Origin: an uncultured Eubacteriales bacterium
Lineage (GTDB): Bacteria > Bacillota > Clostridia > Monoglobales > Monoglobaceae
DNA length: 25,395 nt
Reading direction: 5' to 3'
NCBI GenBank assembly: GCA_905201285.1
Contig: CAJKNM010000017.1
Coordinates: 1-25,395, forward strand
Position numbers and translations under genes: made by a program. How positions within the stretch are numbered: the first letter of the stretch is position 1; each line of letters starts with the position of its first letter. A model generated the notes under the pieces. It searched no databases and was not told where the DNA came from. It saw only the letters and a program-made list of their open reading frames with translations. Shown here piece after piece: positions 6,824-14,887 of the stretch.

Positions 6824-7705
6824 ATGAAGATTAAAGATATACTTAAAAATGAAGAATTTTCATTGTCGTTTGAGGTTTTTCCGCCTAAGACCGATACCGC
6901 TTTTCAGAGCGTAGAGTCGGCTGTTACCGAGATAGCCGCACTCAGACCGGCTTTTATGAGCGTTACATACGGGGCCGGCGGCGGGGCAAGCCGATATACG
7001 CTTGATATGGCAAAAACTGTGGAAGAAAAGTCGGGCGTTTCCACCATCGCACACTTGACTTGCGTTTCGTCGACGAAAGAGACTGTCAGACAAAAAATAA
7101 AAGAGATGCGTGAATACGGAATAGAAAACGTTTTGGCGCTTCGCGGCGATTTGACTCCTGAGATGGAGAACTCGGACAGAAGCAAGTGGGATTATCGCTA
7201 TGCGATAGATTTAATACATGAACTCAAAGAGAGCGGCGCCGATTTTTGCATAGGCGGCGCATGTTATCCCGAAGTTCATCCCGAAAGCGTGAATCAAAAG
7301 GAGGATATTCGACGGCTTAAAGAGAAGGTTGACGCGGGGTGCGATTTTTTAACAACTCAGATGTTTTTTGACAATAACCTTCTCTATAACTTTTTGTATA
7401 AAATACGCGAGGCGGGTATAACCGTTCCGATAGTTGCCGGAATAATGCCGATAACTAAGGCGAATCAGGTCGAAAGAGCGATTAAACTTTCCGGCTCGTT
7501 TATGCCTCAGAGGTTTAAGGCGCTGGTCGATAAGTTCGGAATGTACCCCGATGCGATGATGCAGGCGGGAATAGCTTATGCGACCGATCAGATTATCGAT
7601 TTGTATGCAAACGGAGTGACGAATGTCCACGTTTATTCAATGAATAAACCTGAGGTTGCGCGGTGCATACAGAGTAACCTGTCGAATATTTTAGGAAAGA
7701 GCTGA
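6824..7705 (+). CDS. metF: 5,10-methylenetetrahydrofolate reductase
   Basis: This FAD enzyme reduces methylenetetrahydrofolate to 5-methyltetrahydrofolate, the methyl donor for MetH two genes downstream. The 293 residues fit the bacterial MetF length and single TIM-barrel domain. Visible marks are FSLSFEVFPPKTD with the catalytic Glu near residue 17, SVTYGAGG at about 46-53, NVLALRGD at about 102-109, the FCIGGACYPEVHPE segment, and DFLTTQMFFDNN. The ATG at 6824 follows an AAGGAGAG site. It is the first gene of an operon; the next gene begins 5 bases after its stop codon. In acetogens MetF also serves the Wood-Ljungdahl pathway, but the metH neighbours here argue for methionine synthesis. Confidence 0.95.
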   Translation: MKIKDILKNEEFSLSFEVFPPKTDTAFQSVESAVTEIAALRPAFMSVTYGAGGGASRYTLDMAKTVEEKSGVSTIAHLTCVSSTKETVRQKIKEMREYGIENVLALRGDLTPEMENSDRSKWDYRYAIDLIHELKESGADFCIGGACYPEVHPESVNQKEDIRRLKEKVDAGCDFLTTQMFFDNNLLYNFLYKIREAGITVPIVAGIMPITKANQVERAIKLSGSFMPQRFKALVDKFGMYPDAMMQAGIAYATDQIIDLYANGVTNVHVYSMNKPEVARCIQSNLSNILGKS

Positions 7706-7710
7706 CATAA

Positions 7711-8373
7711 GTGGTATATTTAAAATCATATCCTGAACCTAAATATAATATAAAAGAAATTCTTCGGTATATGGGCTGTCGCAAGGCTGATGACCCGATT
7801 GGCGCATTGGTTAATGAATGTATAGCTGAGCTTTCGGACAAGCTGACATATAAGGTGTGTTATACTGAACTTCCGATTCAGCCGACAGATGACGGGGTCG
7901 ATTTATCGTTTATGCAAACAAACAGCAAGGGGCTTAAAAGGAACCTCTTAGGGTGTGAGAAAATCGTGCTCTTTGCAGCAACGGTGGGACTTGAAATAGA
8001 CAGGCTGATAGCCAGATACGGGGTGATTTCGCCTGTGAAGTCTGTTGCATTTCAGGCGATAGGGGCGGAAAGAATAGAGAGCCTCTGCGATATGTTTAAT
8101 GAAGAAGTCAAGTCATGTGCCGCTGCTGAAAATTTATATACAAGGCCGCGGTTCAGCGCCGGTTACGGTGACTTTGAGCTTTCGGCACAGCGTGAGATAT
8201 TTAAGGTTCTGGATTGCCAGCGAAAGATTGGGCTGACCCTAAACGACAGTTTAATTATGTCGCCATCAAAGTCGGTAACCGCAATAATAGGTATCTCGGA
8301 TAAACCGAGAGAAAATTGTGCAGAGCATTGCTCCGGCTGCAGCAAAACAGATTGTGAATTCAGGGGAGAATAA
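7711..8373 (+). CDS. Free-standing MetH reactivation-domain protein with C-terminal cysteine cluster
   Basis: In most MetH enzymes a C-terminal domain binds S-adenosylmethionine and repairs oxidised cob(II)alamin. Here that function seems to be a separate 220-residue protein encoded directly before metH. The family hallmark RPRFSAGYGD lies at residues 145-154, followed by the conserved LNDSLIMSPSKSVTAIIGIS. Residues 1-110 match the helical start of such stand-alone proteins. The tail carries four cysteines (C203, C207, C210, C215) spaced C-x3-C-x2-C-x4-C, which suggests a metal or iron-sulfur site. The start is GTG at 7711, 5 bases after metF; the gene ends 2 bases before metH. The split arrangement is known from Thermotoga and many Clostridia. 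The function is well supported by motif and context, the cysteine role is inference. Confidence 0.88.
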   Translation: MVYLKSYPEPKYNIKEILRYMGCRKADDPIGALVNECIAELSDKLTYKVCYTELPIQPTDDGVDLSFMQTNSKGLKRNLLGCEKIVLFAATVGLEIDRLIARYGVISPVKSVAFQAIGAERIESLCDMFNEEVKSCAAAENLYTRPRFSAGYGDFELSAQREIFKVLDCQRKIGLTLNDSLIMSPSKSVTAIIGISDKPRENCAEHCSGCSKTDCEFRGE

Positions 8374-8375
8374 GT

Positions 8376-10793
8376 ATGAATATTTTAAGCTATTTAAAGG
8401 ATAATATTGTTTTTTTGGACGGCGGAATGGGAACCCTTCTTCAAAGCGAGGGACTAAACCCGGGCGAATACCCCGAGTATTGGAATTTTTCACACAGCGA
8501 TATAATACAAAAAATACATAGAAGCTATTTCGATGCGGGAAGCAATGTTGTCTGCACAAATACCTTCGGGGCGAATCTGTTGAAATTCCCTGAGGAAGAG
8601 CTAAAAAAAATTATATCCGCCGCAGTAGAGAACGCAAATGCTGCGCGTGCTTCGGCAGCGGGCAAACAGCCTAAGTTTATCGCCCTTGATATAGGCCCCA
8701 CGGGAAGGCTTCTTAAACCATACGGAGATTTTGACTTTGAGGACGCGGTAAAGGTTTTTTCAAAAACGGTTCAAATCGGTGCGGAATGCGGTGTTGACCT
8801 GATTCTGATTGAGACGATGAACGACAGTTATGAGACAAAGGCGGCGCTTCTTGCAGTAAAGGAAAACTGTGAACTTCCGGTGTTTGTATCGAATGCCTAC
8901 GGTGAGGACGAAAAGCTTATGACGGGGGCTTCACCTGAGGCGATGTCAGCTATGCTTGAGGGAATGGGTGCAGATGCAATCGGTGTGAACTGTTCTCTCG
9001 GCCCGAAACAGCTTTCGGGGGTTGTTAAAAGACTTCTTAAATGCTCGTCTGTGCCTATATTGCTAAAGCCCAATGCCGGACTTCCGAAAAGTGTGGACGG
9101 AAGGACAGTCTACGATGTTCTTCCGGATGAGTTCGCCGAGGATGTGGCGGGTCAGATTGCGGACGGGGTGAGAGTTGCCGGAGGCTGCTGCGGAACTACG
9201 CCTGAGTACATCCGCACCCTTACCGAAAGGGCAAGCGGAATAAAACCCGTGCCGGTTACCGAAAAGAATATAATGTGTGTGTCATCGTATACACACACGG
9301 TTGAGTTCGGAGGGTCACCGGTTCTTATCGGAGAGAGAATCAACCCAACGGGCAAGAAACGGTTTAAACAGGCGCTTAAAGAGAATGACATCGGATATAT
9401 CCTACAGGAGGGAATCAGCCAGCAGGAGAAGGGAGTACACGTTCTTGACGTGAATGTCGGGCTTCCCGAAATTGACGAAAAGGAGATGCTTAAAACCGCC
9501 GTGTGTGAGCTTCAGGCGGTTATTGACCTGCCGCTTCAGATAGATACGACTGATGTCGGCGCTATGGAAGCGGCGCTCAGACGTTATAACGGAAAGGCAA
9601 TGATTAATTCGGTCAGCGGAAAGGCAGAGGTTATGCGCGAGATATTTCCGCTGGTTAAAAAGTACGGCGGAGTGGTTGTTGCTCTGACCCTTGATGATGA
9701 CGGAATCCCCGAGACCGCGGAGGGTCGTGTTAAAATCGCCGAGAAGATTTTAAGAACCGCCGCCGAGTACGGAATTTCAAAGAAAAATATCATATTCGAC
9801 ACACTTGCTATGGCGGTAAGCGCCGACCCGACCGCGGCGCTCGCCACGCTTGAGACGCTCAGAATCATAAGAGACCGCCTCGGATGTTATACCTCGCTCG
9901 GCGTTTCAAACGTTTCGTTCGGACTTCCGTCAAGAGGTGCGATAAACGGCGAATTCTTCTCTCTTGCGCTTGAAAACGGATTGTCGGCGGCAATAATGAA
10001 CCCGTATTCGGACGATATGATGAAAACCTATTATTCGTATCGCGCATTAAAGGGGATGGATGAGAACTTCGCTGATTATATAAGTTTTATGTCAAACAGA
10101 CAAGAAACTGTCTCGGTGACGGCTAAAAGCACGCCCCAAAACACAAGCTCGGCGGAATACGCGTCAGAGCTTCAGAAGGCGGTTGCTCAGGGATTAAAGA
10201 CAAAGGCGGCGGAGCTGACTAAAAGTCTTCTCGAAACAACAGAGCCGCTTGAAATAGTGAAACAGGATATAATTCCCGCACTCGATAAGGTGGGAATAGG
10301 ATTTGAGAAAAAGACGGTGTACCTCCCTCAGCTTTTGATGAGTGCCGAAGCGGCGAAAAGCTCATTTGAGATGATAAAGTCACATATGCTGAACCAAAAA
10401 GGAAGTATGACGGTTAAGTGTAAGTTTGTTATCGCAACGGTTCACGGCGATATTCACGATATAGGAAAGAATATAGTGAAGCTTCTTCTTGAAAACTATG
10501 GCTTTCAGGTTATCGATTTAGGAAAGGACGTTCCGCCCGAGGCGGTTGTTAAAGCGGTTGTTGAAAACAATGCGCCGCTCGCCGGACTGAGTGCACTTAT
10601 GACCACCACCGTGCCGGCTATGGAGGAAACGATAAAACAGCTTCGTGTCTCCGCACCGTGGTGCAAGGTTGCTGTCGGCGGAGCGGTTATGACCCAGGAA
10701 TATGCCGACAGCATCGGCGCGGACAAATATTGCCGCGACGCGATGGAAACAGTTCGCTATGCCGAGGAAATAAACGATGCCGCGGAAAAATAA
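8376..10793 (+). CDS. metH: Cobalamin-dependent methionine synthase lacking the reactivation domain
   Basis: The enzyme moves a methyl group from methyltetrahydrofolate through cobalamin to homocysteine. Domains in order: a homocysteine/zinc barrel (about residues 1-288) with LDGGMGT and zinc ligands Cys206, Cys271 and Cys272; a pterin-binding barrel (about 315-570) beginning GERINPTGKK; a helical B12 cap (about 600-670); and a B12 domain (about 672-800) with HGDIHDIGKN, where His694 of DxHxxG is the cobalt ligand. At 805 residues it lacks the roughly 330-residue activation domain of the E. coli protein, which the preceding gene replaces. A hairpin-forming stretch encodes the linker between the first two barrels. 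The ATG at 8376 follows a GGGGAG site inside the previous gene. Confidence 0.96.
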   Translation: MNILSYLKDNIVFLDGGMGTLLQSEGLNPGEYPEYWNFSHSDIIQKIHRSYFDAGSNVVCTNTFGANLLKFPEEELKKIISAAVENANAARASAAGKQPKFIALDIGPTGRLLKPYGDFDFEDAVKVFSKTVQIGAECGVDLILIETMNDSYETKAALLAVKENCELPVFVSNAYGEDEKLMTGASPEAMSAMLEGMGADAIGVNCSLGPKQLSGVVKRLLKCSSVPILLKPNAGLPKSVDGRTVYDVLPDEFAEDVAGQIADGVRVAGGCCGTTPEYIRTLTERASGIKPVPVTEKNIMCVSSYTHTVEFGGSPVLIGERINPTGKKRFKQALKENDIGYILQEGISQQEKGVHVLDVNVGLPEIDEKEMLKTAVCELQAVIDLPLQIDTTDVGAMEAALRRYNGKAMINSVSGKAEVMREIFPLVKKYGGVVVALTLDDDGIPETAEGRVKIAEKILRTAAEYGISKKNIIFDTLAMAVSADPTAALATLETLRIIRDRLGCYTSLGVSNVSFGLPSRGAINGEFFSLALENGLSAAIMNPYSDDMMKTYYSYRALKGMDENFADYISFMSNRQETVSVTAKSTPQNTSSAEYASELQKAVAQGLKTKAAELTKSLLETTEPLEIVKQDIIPALDKVGIGFEKKTVYLPQLLMSAEAAKSSFEMIKSHMLNQKGSMTVKCKFVIATVHGDIHDIGKNIVKLLLENYGFQVIDLGKDVPPEAVVKAVVENNAPLAGLSALMTTTVPAMEETIKQLRVSAPWCKVAVGGAVMTQEYADSIGADKYCRDAMETVRYAEEINDAAEK

Positions 10794-10819
10794 GATTCCG
10801 TTATATTGAGGAGTAAATT

Positions 10820-11305
10820 ATGGATAACATCGCAAGATTGATTAAGCTTTATAAACCGTTGGTTAATCCGGGCAATAAGATGACGTTTACCGAGATGTGC
10901 AGCTTTTTGGAAGAGAATATGTCAGCCGTAAAAATCGATTTTGATTTGATAAGCGAGATAACCCGAAGAATGATGAAAGTATCAATCGGTCATTATCTAA
11001 GAGAAAATAAACCGGACTTATCGTTGGATAAGCTGCAATTTGTTGCCTATGAAATACCGCGCGAAGGCAAAGGCGCGGAATATTACAATTATCCGCATAT
11101 TTCGCTGAGAGTTGAGGGGCATAACCATAACTCTATCTATGTTGTACTTGAAAAGCATATAGATTACATTCATTGTAACTGCAATAAGCTGTTTTTGGAC
11201 TTGACAATTAAAAGAGGCGTAAGCGAGTATGATTATGAAAACAATACTATGCGCCTAATAGAGTATTTGTCGCGCATCGAAGCGTTAGAGCAAAAGTGGT
11301 ATTAG
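10820..11305 (+). CDS. Uncharacterised 161-residue protein at the end of the methionine operon
   Basis: I do not recognise this protein. It starts 26 bases after the metH stop codon with a strong GAGGAG site and is followed by the operon terminator, so it is probably co-transcribed with metF-metH. It looks soluble: no signal peptide and no membrane segment. The N-terminal half is mostly helical with a charged pattern. The second half looks like alternating strands, with two nearby cysteines (HCNCNK near residue 118) and an N-H-N cluster (GHNHNS). The C-terminus is helical and ends in a Trp-Tyr pair. Its coding sequence is more A+T-rich than metH. A methionine or corrinoid role would rest on position alone. 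It could also be an unrelated passenger gene. Confidence 0.75.
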   Translation: MDNIARLIKLYKPLVNPGNKMTFTEMCSFLEENMSAVKIDFDLISEITRRMMKVSIGHYLRENKPDLSLDKLQFVAYEIPREGKGAEYYNYPHISLRVEGHNHNSIYVVLEKHIDYIHCNCNKLFLDLTIKRGVSEYDYENNTMRLIEYLSRIEALEQKWY

Positions 11306-11349
11306 ATAAAAGGGTAATTTTTCTTATATTCAGGTTTTTCGACAGTCCG

Positions 11350-11374
11350 AAGGCGGCGCAGCACGCCGCCTTTT
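11350..11374 (+). terminator. Terminator of the methionine operon
   Basis: AAGGCGGCG (11350-11358) pairs perfectly with CGCCGCCTT (11364-11372) around a five-base loop, followed by TTTT. It lies between convergent genes. On the minus strand the same hairpin lacks a good T run, so it would serve that side poorly. Confidence 0.88.
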
Positions 11375-11387
11375 AAAGTAGAATAGA

Positions 11388-11870
11388 CTATTTAACCGTA
11401 TATCCGCCCTTAATCATAACGATTGCATCGGTTGATGCCTTAAAGCCTCTTCCGTCGGCAACCGGAATTATCAGAAGGTGATTGGAAGGAAGAGGTGTGT
11501 TATTAGCGAGGTCGAAGCCTGACGTTGTATCAGAAAGGCCGCCTTTTGCGGTCGCTATGACTGTTCCGCTTCCCATACGCAGGATAAATTCGGTTCCTGC
11601 TTCGCCGATTATGCTCTGACCCGCGTTTAAGTTTACCACAACGAAGGTTGAGGGTCTGGCTGTAACCGTTCCGCCGGATGAGGCGATGCCGAGCTGCTGG
11701 TCGACATAGGCCTTGATTTCGGGAACGACTTTATCGACTATATAGCTCTTTGTCACAACGGGGTCATCCGTTCCGCCCGGCTCAGAGAACACCGCAAAGC
11801 CGCTTACGGCGACCAGTGTGAGGCCGAGAATGATTCCGAATTTAAGCAGTTTACTCTTCTTTGTTTTCAT
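11388..11870 (-). CDS. Small exported or membrane-anchored protein of unknown function
   Basis: This 160-residue protein starts with a lysine-rich end (MKTKKSKLLK) and a hydrophobic segment at about residues 11-28, so it is exported or anchored by its N-terminus. The remainder is a short predicted helix (about 42-60) followed by a glycine-rich, strand-rich domain. That domain includes GQSIIGEAGTEFILRMGSG and ends with DGRGFKASTDAIVMIKGGYTVK. The pattern feels familiar from small clostridial surface proteins, but I cannot give a family name. The ATG at 11870 has a GGAGGG site. It lies 50 bases after mazF and may be the last gene of the alr-containing operon. Nothing in it suggests an antitoxin for MazF, since it is exported. 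Confidence 0.75.
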   Translation of the reverse strand: MKTKKSKLLKFGIILGLTLVAVSGFAVFSEPGGTDDPVVTKSYIVDKVVPEIKAYVDQQLGIASSGGTVTARPSTFVVVNLNAGQSIIGEAGTEFILRMGSGTVIATAKGGLSDTTSGFDLANNTPLPSNHLLIIPVADGRGFKASTDAIVMIKGGYTVK

Positions 11871-11920
11871 AATTAATGCCCTCCTAAGTATATAATTCAG
11901 GTTTAATAATTGTCGTGTTT

Positions 11921-12265
11921 TCAGGTCAGACCGAAAGAAATTTCCAGGGCCTCGTTTACTCTGTCCATAAGCGAGCCGTCTATATGGCCTATTTTTTCCT
12001 TCAATCGCTTTTTGTCAATGGTTCTTATCTGCTCGGCAAGAACGACCGAGTCCTTTGAAAGCCCGAAACCTCCCGCATCGATTTCGATATGGGTCGGCAT
12101 TTTGGCCTTATTTATCTGAGATGTGATAGCTGTAGCAATAACCGTCGGACTGTAGCGGTTCCCGATATCGTTTTGGATAATTAATACCGGACGGACACCG
12201 CCCTGTTCGGAACCGACGACCGGACTTAAATCCGCATAATATATATCTCCTCTTTTTACTATCAA
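11921..12265 (-). CDS. mazF: MazF/PemK-family mRNA interferase (EndoA-like toxin)
   Basis: MazF toxins cut mRNA at short sequences, and the match to B. subtilis EndoA (NdoA) is very close through the first half. With TTG at 12265 as start, the protein begins MIVKRGDIYYADLSPVVGSE exactly as EndoA does and is 114 residues long. A GGAG site stands about ten bases before this TTG. TTG or GTG codons further upstream overlap or precede that site and are less likely. The catalytic residues appear as Arg25 (GGVRPVL) and Thr48 (ATAITSQ). The usual partner antitoxin gene lies between alr and the toxin in Bacillus. Here the 159 bases between them hold no open reading frame longer than about a dozen codons, so this is an orphan at this locus. 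Confidence 0.93.
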   Translation of the reverse strand: MIVKRGDIYYADLSPVVGSEQGGVRPVLIIQNDIGNRYSPTVIATAITSQINKAKMPTHIEIDAGGFGLSKDSVVLAEQIRTIDKKRLKEKIGHIDGSLMDRVNEALEISFGLT

Positions 12266-12338
12266 AACATTCACGCTCCGCAAGTTTAGATTGTATCCTT
12301 TGCTCTCATCTGCATTATACGCAGCTTGAGGTGTTTTG

Positions 12339-12386
12339 GTACATAATCATCGGACAACCTGCGGCAACGAACGTGCGATTATGTAC
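12339..12386 (-). repeat. Inverted repeat in the alr-mazF leader region
   Basis: GTACATAATC (12339-12348) and GATTATGTAC (12377-12386) are perfect 10-bp inverted arms, 28 bases apart. In the mazF-strand RNA the 5' arm carries UACAU, the cleavage site known for B. subtilis EndoA. No T run follows, so it is probably not a terminator. A TATAAT on the minus strand at 12319-12314 might be a -10 element, but no -35 matches it. Confidence 0.6.
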
Positions 12387-12424
12387 GGCCGTCAGAGAAT
12401 CTTATATATTATTTGTATCTTATA

Positions 12425-13624
12425 TCATTCCGAAGTCGGTGAGTCAAGAAGATAATTGTGCATCTTTTGCTTAATGCCGTTTCGGATATAGATTCTCGGA
12501 ATTCTCTTGCCTATCATACAAAGGATTTCATAGTTGATAGTCCCCATTTTCTCGGCAAGGCTCTCTACCGGTAATTCTATATTATCGCCTACGCCGAACA
12601 AAATGACTTCGTCGCCGATAGCTATAGTATTGACATCTGTGACATCAATCATACATTGATCCATACAAATGTTTCCGACAACATTACACAATTTTCCCCC
12701 GGCAATAACCTGAGCCGAGTTGGAAAGCAATCTTGAATATCCATCGGCATATCCGACGGGAACGGTGGCAATTTTGCTTTCGCGGTCGGTGATGAAGCGG
12801 CGGCCATAGCTTATGCTTGAGCCTTTTTCGACGGTTTTGACGTTTGTTATCTTCGCCTTAAGAGTCATTGCCGGTTTAAGGTTCAGAATGCTGCAATCAA
12901 CGAACGGTGACGGACTCAACCCATACAAAATGACGCCGGGACGAACCATATCCAGGTGCATCTGAGGAAAGCGAATAAGCGCGGCGCTGTTTGCGCAATG
13001 ACGAATCGGAATATTCAGGCCGTTTTCCTTTAATATATCGCATACTCTACAGAATCTGTCGAACTGTAAAAACGTATATTCATCATCATCGTCGTCAGCG
13101 ACGGAAAAGTGTGTGAATATTCCGTTTATCTCTATATTCGGAAGTTTGGAAATCCTTAAAATTTCCGAAACGGTGTTCCTGCAGGCAGTTTCGTCATCTG
13201 CGAAGCGATAGCCGACACGACCCATACCGGTATCGATTTTGATATGTATTTTCGCATGTTTACCGAGGCGGATTGCCGCCTTTGACATTGCCTCGGCAAG
13301 CTCATAGTCGAAACAGCCAGGCATTACGTCATAGAATACAAGAGTTTCGGCATCCTCGCATCCCGAGTGGCCGAGAATCAAAATCGGACAGTGAATATAG
13401 CACCGCCGAAGCTGTATTGCCTCGTCAAGGCACGCCACAGCGAGGGCGTCAGCACCATTTTCCAAGAGAGTACGCGCAACCTCAAGGTAGCCGTGACCGT
13501 ATGCGTCTGCCTTGACCACGCCGAGAATTTTCGCCGACGGCGAGACATAGCTTCTTATTGATTTTATATTATTTTCTATTGCATCGAGGTTTATTTCAGC
13601 CCATGCTCTGTTATTATGTTTCAT
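12425..13624 (-). CDS. alr: Alanine racemase
   Basis: This cytoplasmic PLP enzyme makes D-alanine for peptidoglycan. The 399 residues are typical. Lys38 in VVKADAYGHG is the PLP lysine. Tyr273 in SYGRRF, 19 residues before the tyrosine of GYADGYSR, corresponds to the catalytic Tyr265 of the Geobacillus enzyme. HFSVADDDD, CANSAA, RPGVILYG and ICMDQCMIDVT are further conserved blocks. It lies 48 bases after the acpS-nnrD fusion gene and upstream of mazF, which recalls the acpS-alr-endoA neighbourhood of Bacillus. The ATG at 13624 is followed by the standard start KHNNRAWAEINLDAIENN. D-alanine is the residue that DacF, encoded nearby in the opposite direction, removes from the wall. Confidence 0.96.
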   Translation of the reverse strand: MKHNNRAWAEINLDAIENNIKSIRSYVSPSAKILGVVKADAYGHGYLEVARTLLENGADALAVACLDEAIQLRRCYIHCPILILGHSGCEDAETLVFYDVMPGCFDYELAEAMSKAAIRLGKHAKIHIKIDTGMGRVGYRFADDETACRNTVSEILRISKLPNIEINGIFTHFSVADDDDDEYTFLQFDRFCRVCDILKENGLNIPIRHCANSAALIRFPQMHLDMVRPGVILYGLSPSPFVDCSILNLKPAMTLKAKITNVKTVEKGSSISYGRRFITDRESKIATVPVGYADGYSRLLSNSAQVIAGGKLCNVVGNICMDQCMIDVTDVNTIAIGDEVILFGVGDNIELPVESLAEKMGTINYEILCMIGKRIPRIYIRNGIKQKMHNYLLDSPTSE

Positions 13625-13672
13625 TTTTTAAAGACCGACCTTCTGTAATAATTATTTTATTATGTTATTCTG

Positions 13673-14887
13673 TCAGCGTGCAAGTTCCTTAAGGGTAAGC
13701 GGAAGCTTTTCGATTAAATCACTTGCAATAAGCCCGTATTCGCCCTTTTCCTCCGCGGCAATATCCCCCGCGAAACCGTGGATAAACGTGCCGAGAGCCG
13801 CTGCATTAAAAGGCGAGAGCTTTTGACCCAAAAGCGATGCAATAACGCCGGTGAGAACATCTCCCATTCCGCCGCTTGCCATTCCGCCGTTGCCGCTGTT
13901 GTTGACGTGAACCTCGCCGTCGGGTGCGGCAATAACCGTTTCGTGACCCTTTAAGACAACGTATACGCGATGCCTTGCGGCAAGTTCCGTTGCCGCCGCG
14001 GTTCTGTCGCTTTCGATTTCTTTTATTGACTTACCCATAAGCCTTGACATTTCGCCCGGGTGGGGGGTGAGTATGACCGTACACCTGTGCTCTTTAAGAA
14101 GACTCATATCCTCAGCCAGAATATTAAGACCGTCTGCGTCAATGACACAGGGGACGGAATTTTGTAAAACGGCGGAAAGGATTTTCTTTGCGCCGGCACT
14201 TTTGCCGAGGCCCGGACCTATCGCGCATACATCGCATGAGGTTAGCTTGTCGGAAAGCTTTTCCGCGGCGTCATCTGTCAGTATTTTATCATGGCAGGGG
14301 AGGGGATATGTCATAACCTCATCGAGCTTTGCCGCCGCCGTAGGCTGGATACATTCGGGAAGAGCCAGGGTAACAAGGCCGCTTCCGCAGCGCATCGCCG
14401 CGCGGGAACACAGACAAGCCGCACCGGCCATACCGTTTGAGCCGGCAATTATAAGCACCCGGCCGCAGTCGCCCTTGTTTATATTCGGGCGGCGTTTGGG
14501 AAGCATAGAACGATAGCTTTTAATCATATCCGCGTATCTTCCCATATTATATTCTTCGCCGCATACAACGGCAACGGCACAGTCACCCGAGTGGCTTAAA
14601 CTTACATCCGCGTTTATCGGCTTTCGCAAAAACAAAATATACGGCTTCCCGAGTTCATCGTGAAGGATTTCAATATCGCGCGGACCGAATCCGCGAAAGC
14701 CGCTTCCCATATACTTGGCGAAGGCCTCCTTGGCGGCAAACGCCGCGGCAATACTGCTGAACGGATTTTTCATTCCGTCGAAGTAATGCCTCTCACGCAG
14801 GGTGAATACGTGTTTCTTGAAGACTTCAATATTCTTCATCTGTGAAAATCTTGAAATCTCGGTTATGTCAATTCCGGTTTTAATCAT
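13673..14887 (-). CDS. Fusion of holo-[acyl-carrier-protein] synthase and ADP-dependent NAD(P)H-hydrate dehydratase
   Basis: Residues 1-115 are an AcpS domain, which moves phosphopantetheine from CoA onto acyl carrier protein. It has GIDITEI with Asp7, AAKEAFAKYMG with Glu54, and SLSHSGDCAVAVV. Residues about 118-404 are an NnrD (YjeF C-terminal, ribokinase-like) domain that repairs hydrated NADH and NADPH using ADP. It shows KGDCGRVLIIAGS, AIGPGLG, LTPHPGEMSRLMG and NSGNGGMASGGMGDVLTG. The ATG at 14887 gives the normal AcpS start MIKTGIDI and has an AGGAAAAGAG site; a longer reading from 14917 is possible but less likely. AcpS is usually a separate small gene, and NnrD is more often alone or fused to the epimerase NnrE, which is not in the window. 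Confidence 0.92.
   Translation of the reverse strand: MIKTGIDITEISRFSQMKNIEVFKKHVFTLRERHYFDGMKNPFSSIAAAFAAKEAFAKYMGSGFRGFGPRDIEILHDELGKPYILFLRKPINADVSLSHSGDCAVAVVCGEEYNMGRYADMIKSYRSMLPKRRPNINKGDCGRVLIIAGSNGMAGAACLCSRAAMRCGSGLVTLALPECIQPTAAAKLDEVMTYPLPCHDKILTDDAAEKLSDKLTSCDVCAIGPGLGKSAGAKKILSAVLQNSVPCVIDADGLNILAEDMSLLKEHRCTVILTPHPGEMSRLMGKSIKEIESDRTAAATELAARHRVYVVLKGHETVIAAPDGEVHVNNSGNGGMASGGMGDVLTGVIASLLGQKLSPFNAAALGTFIHGFAGDIAAEEKGEYGLIASDLIEKLPLTLKELAR

Noticed and set aside
12284..12424. Hidden antitoxin gene between alr and mazF
   Set aside because: All three minus-strand frames are broken by stop codons; the longest readings from ATG have about a dozen codons or fewer.
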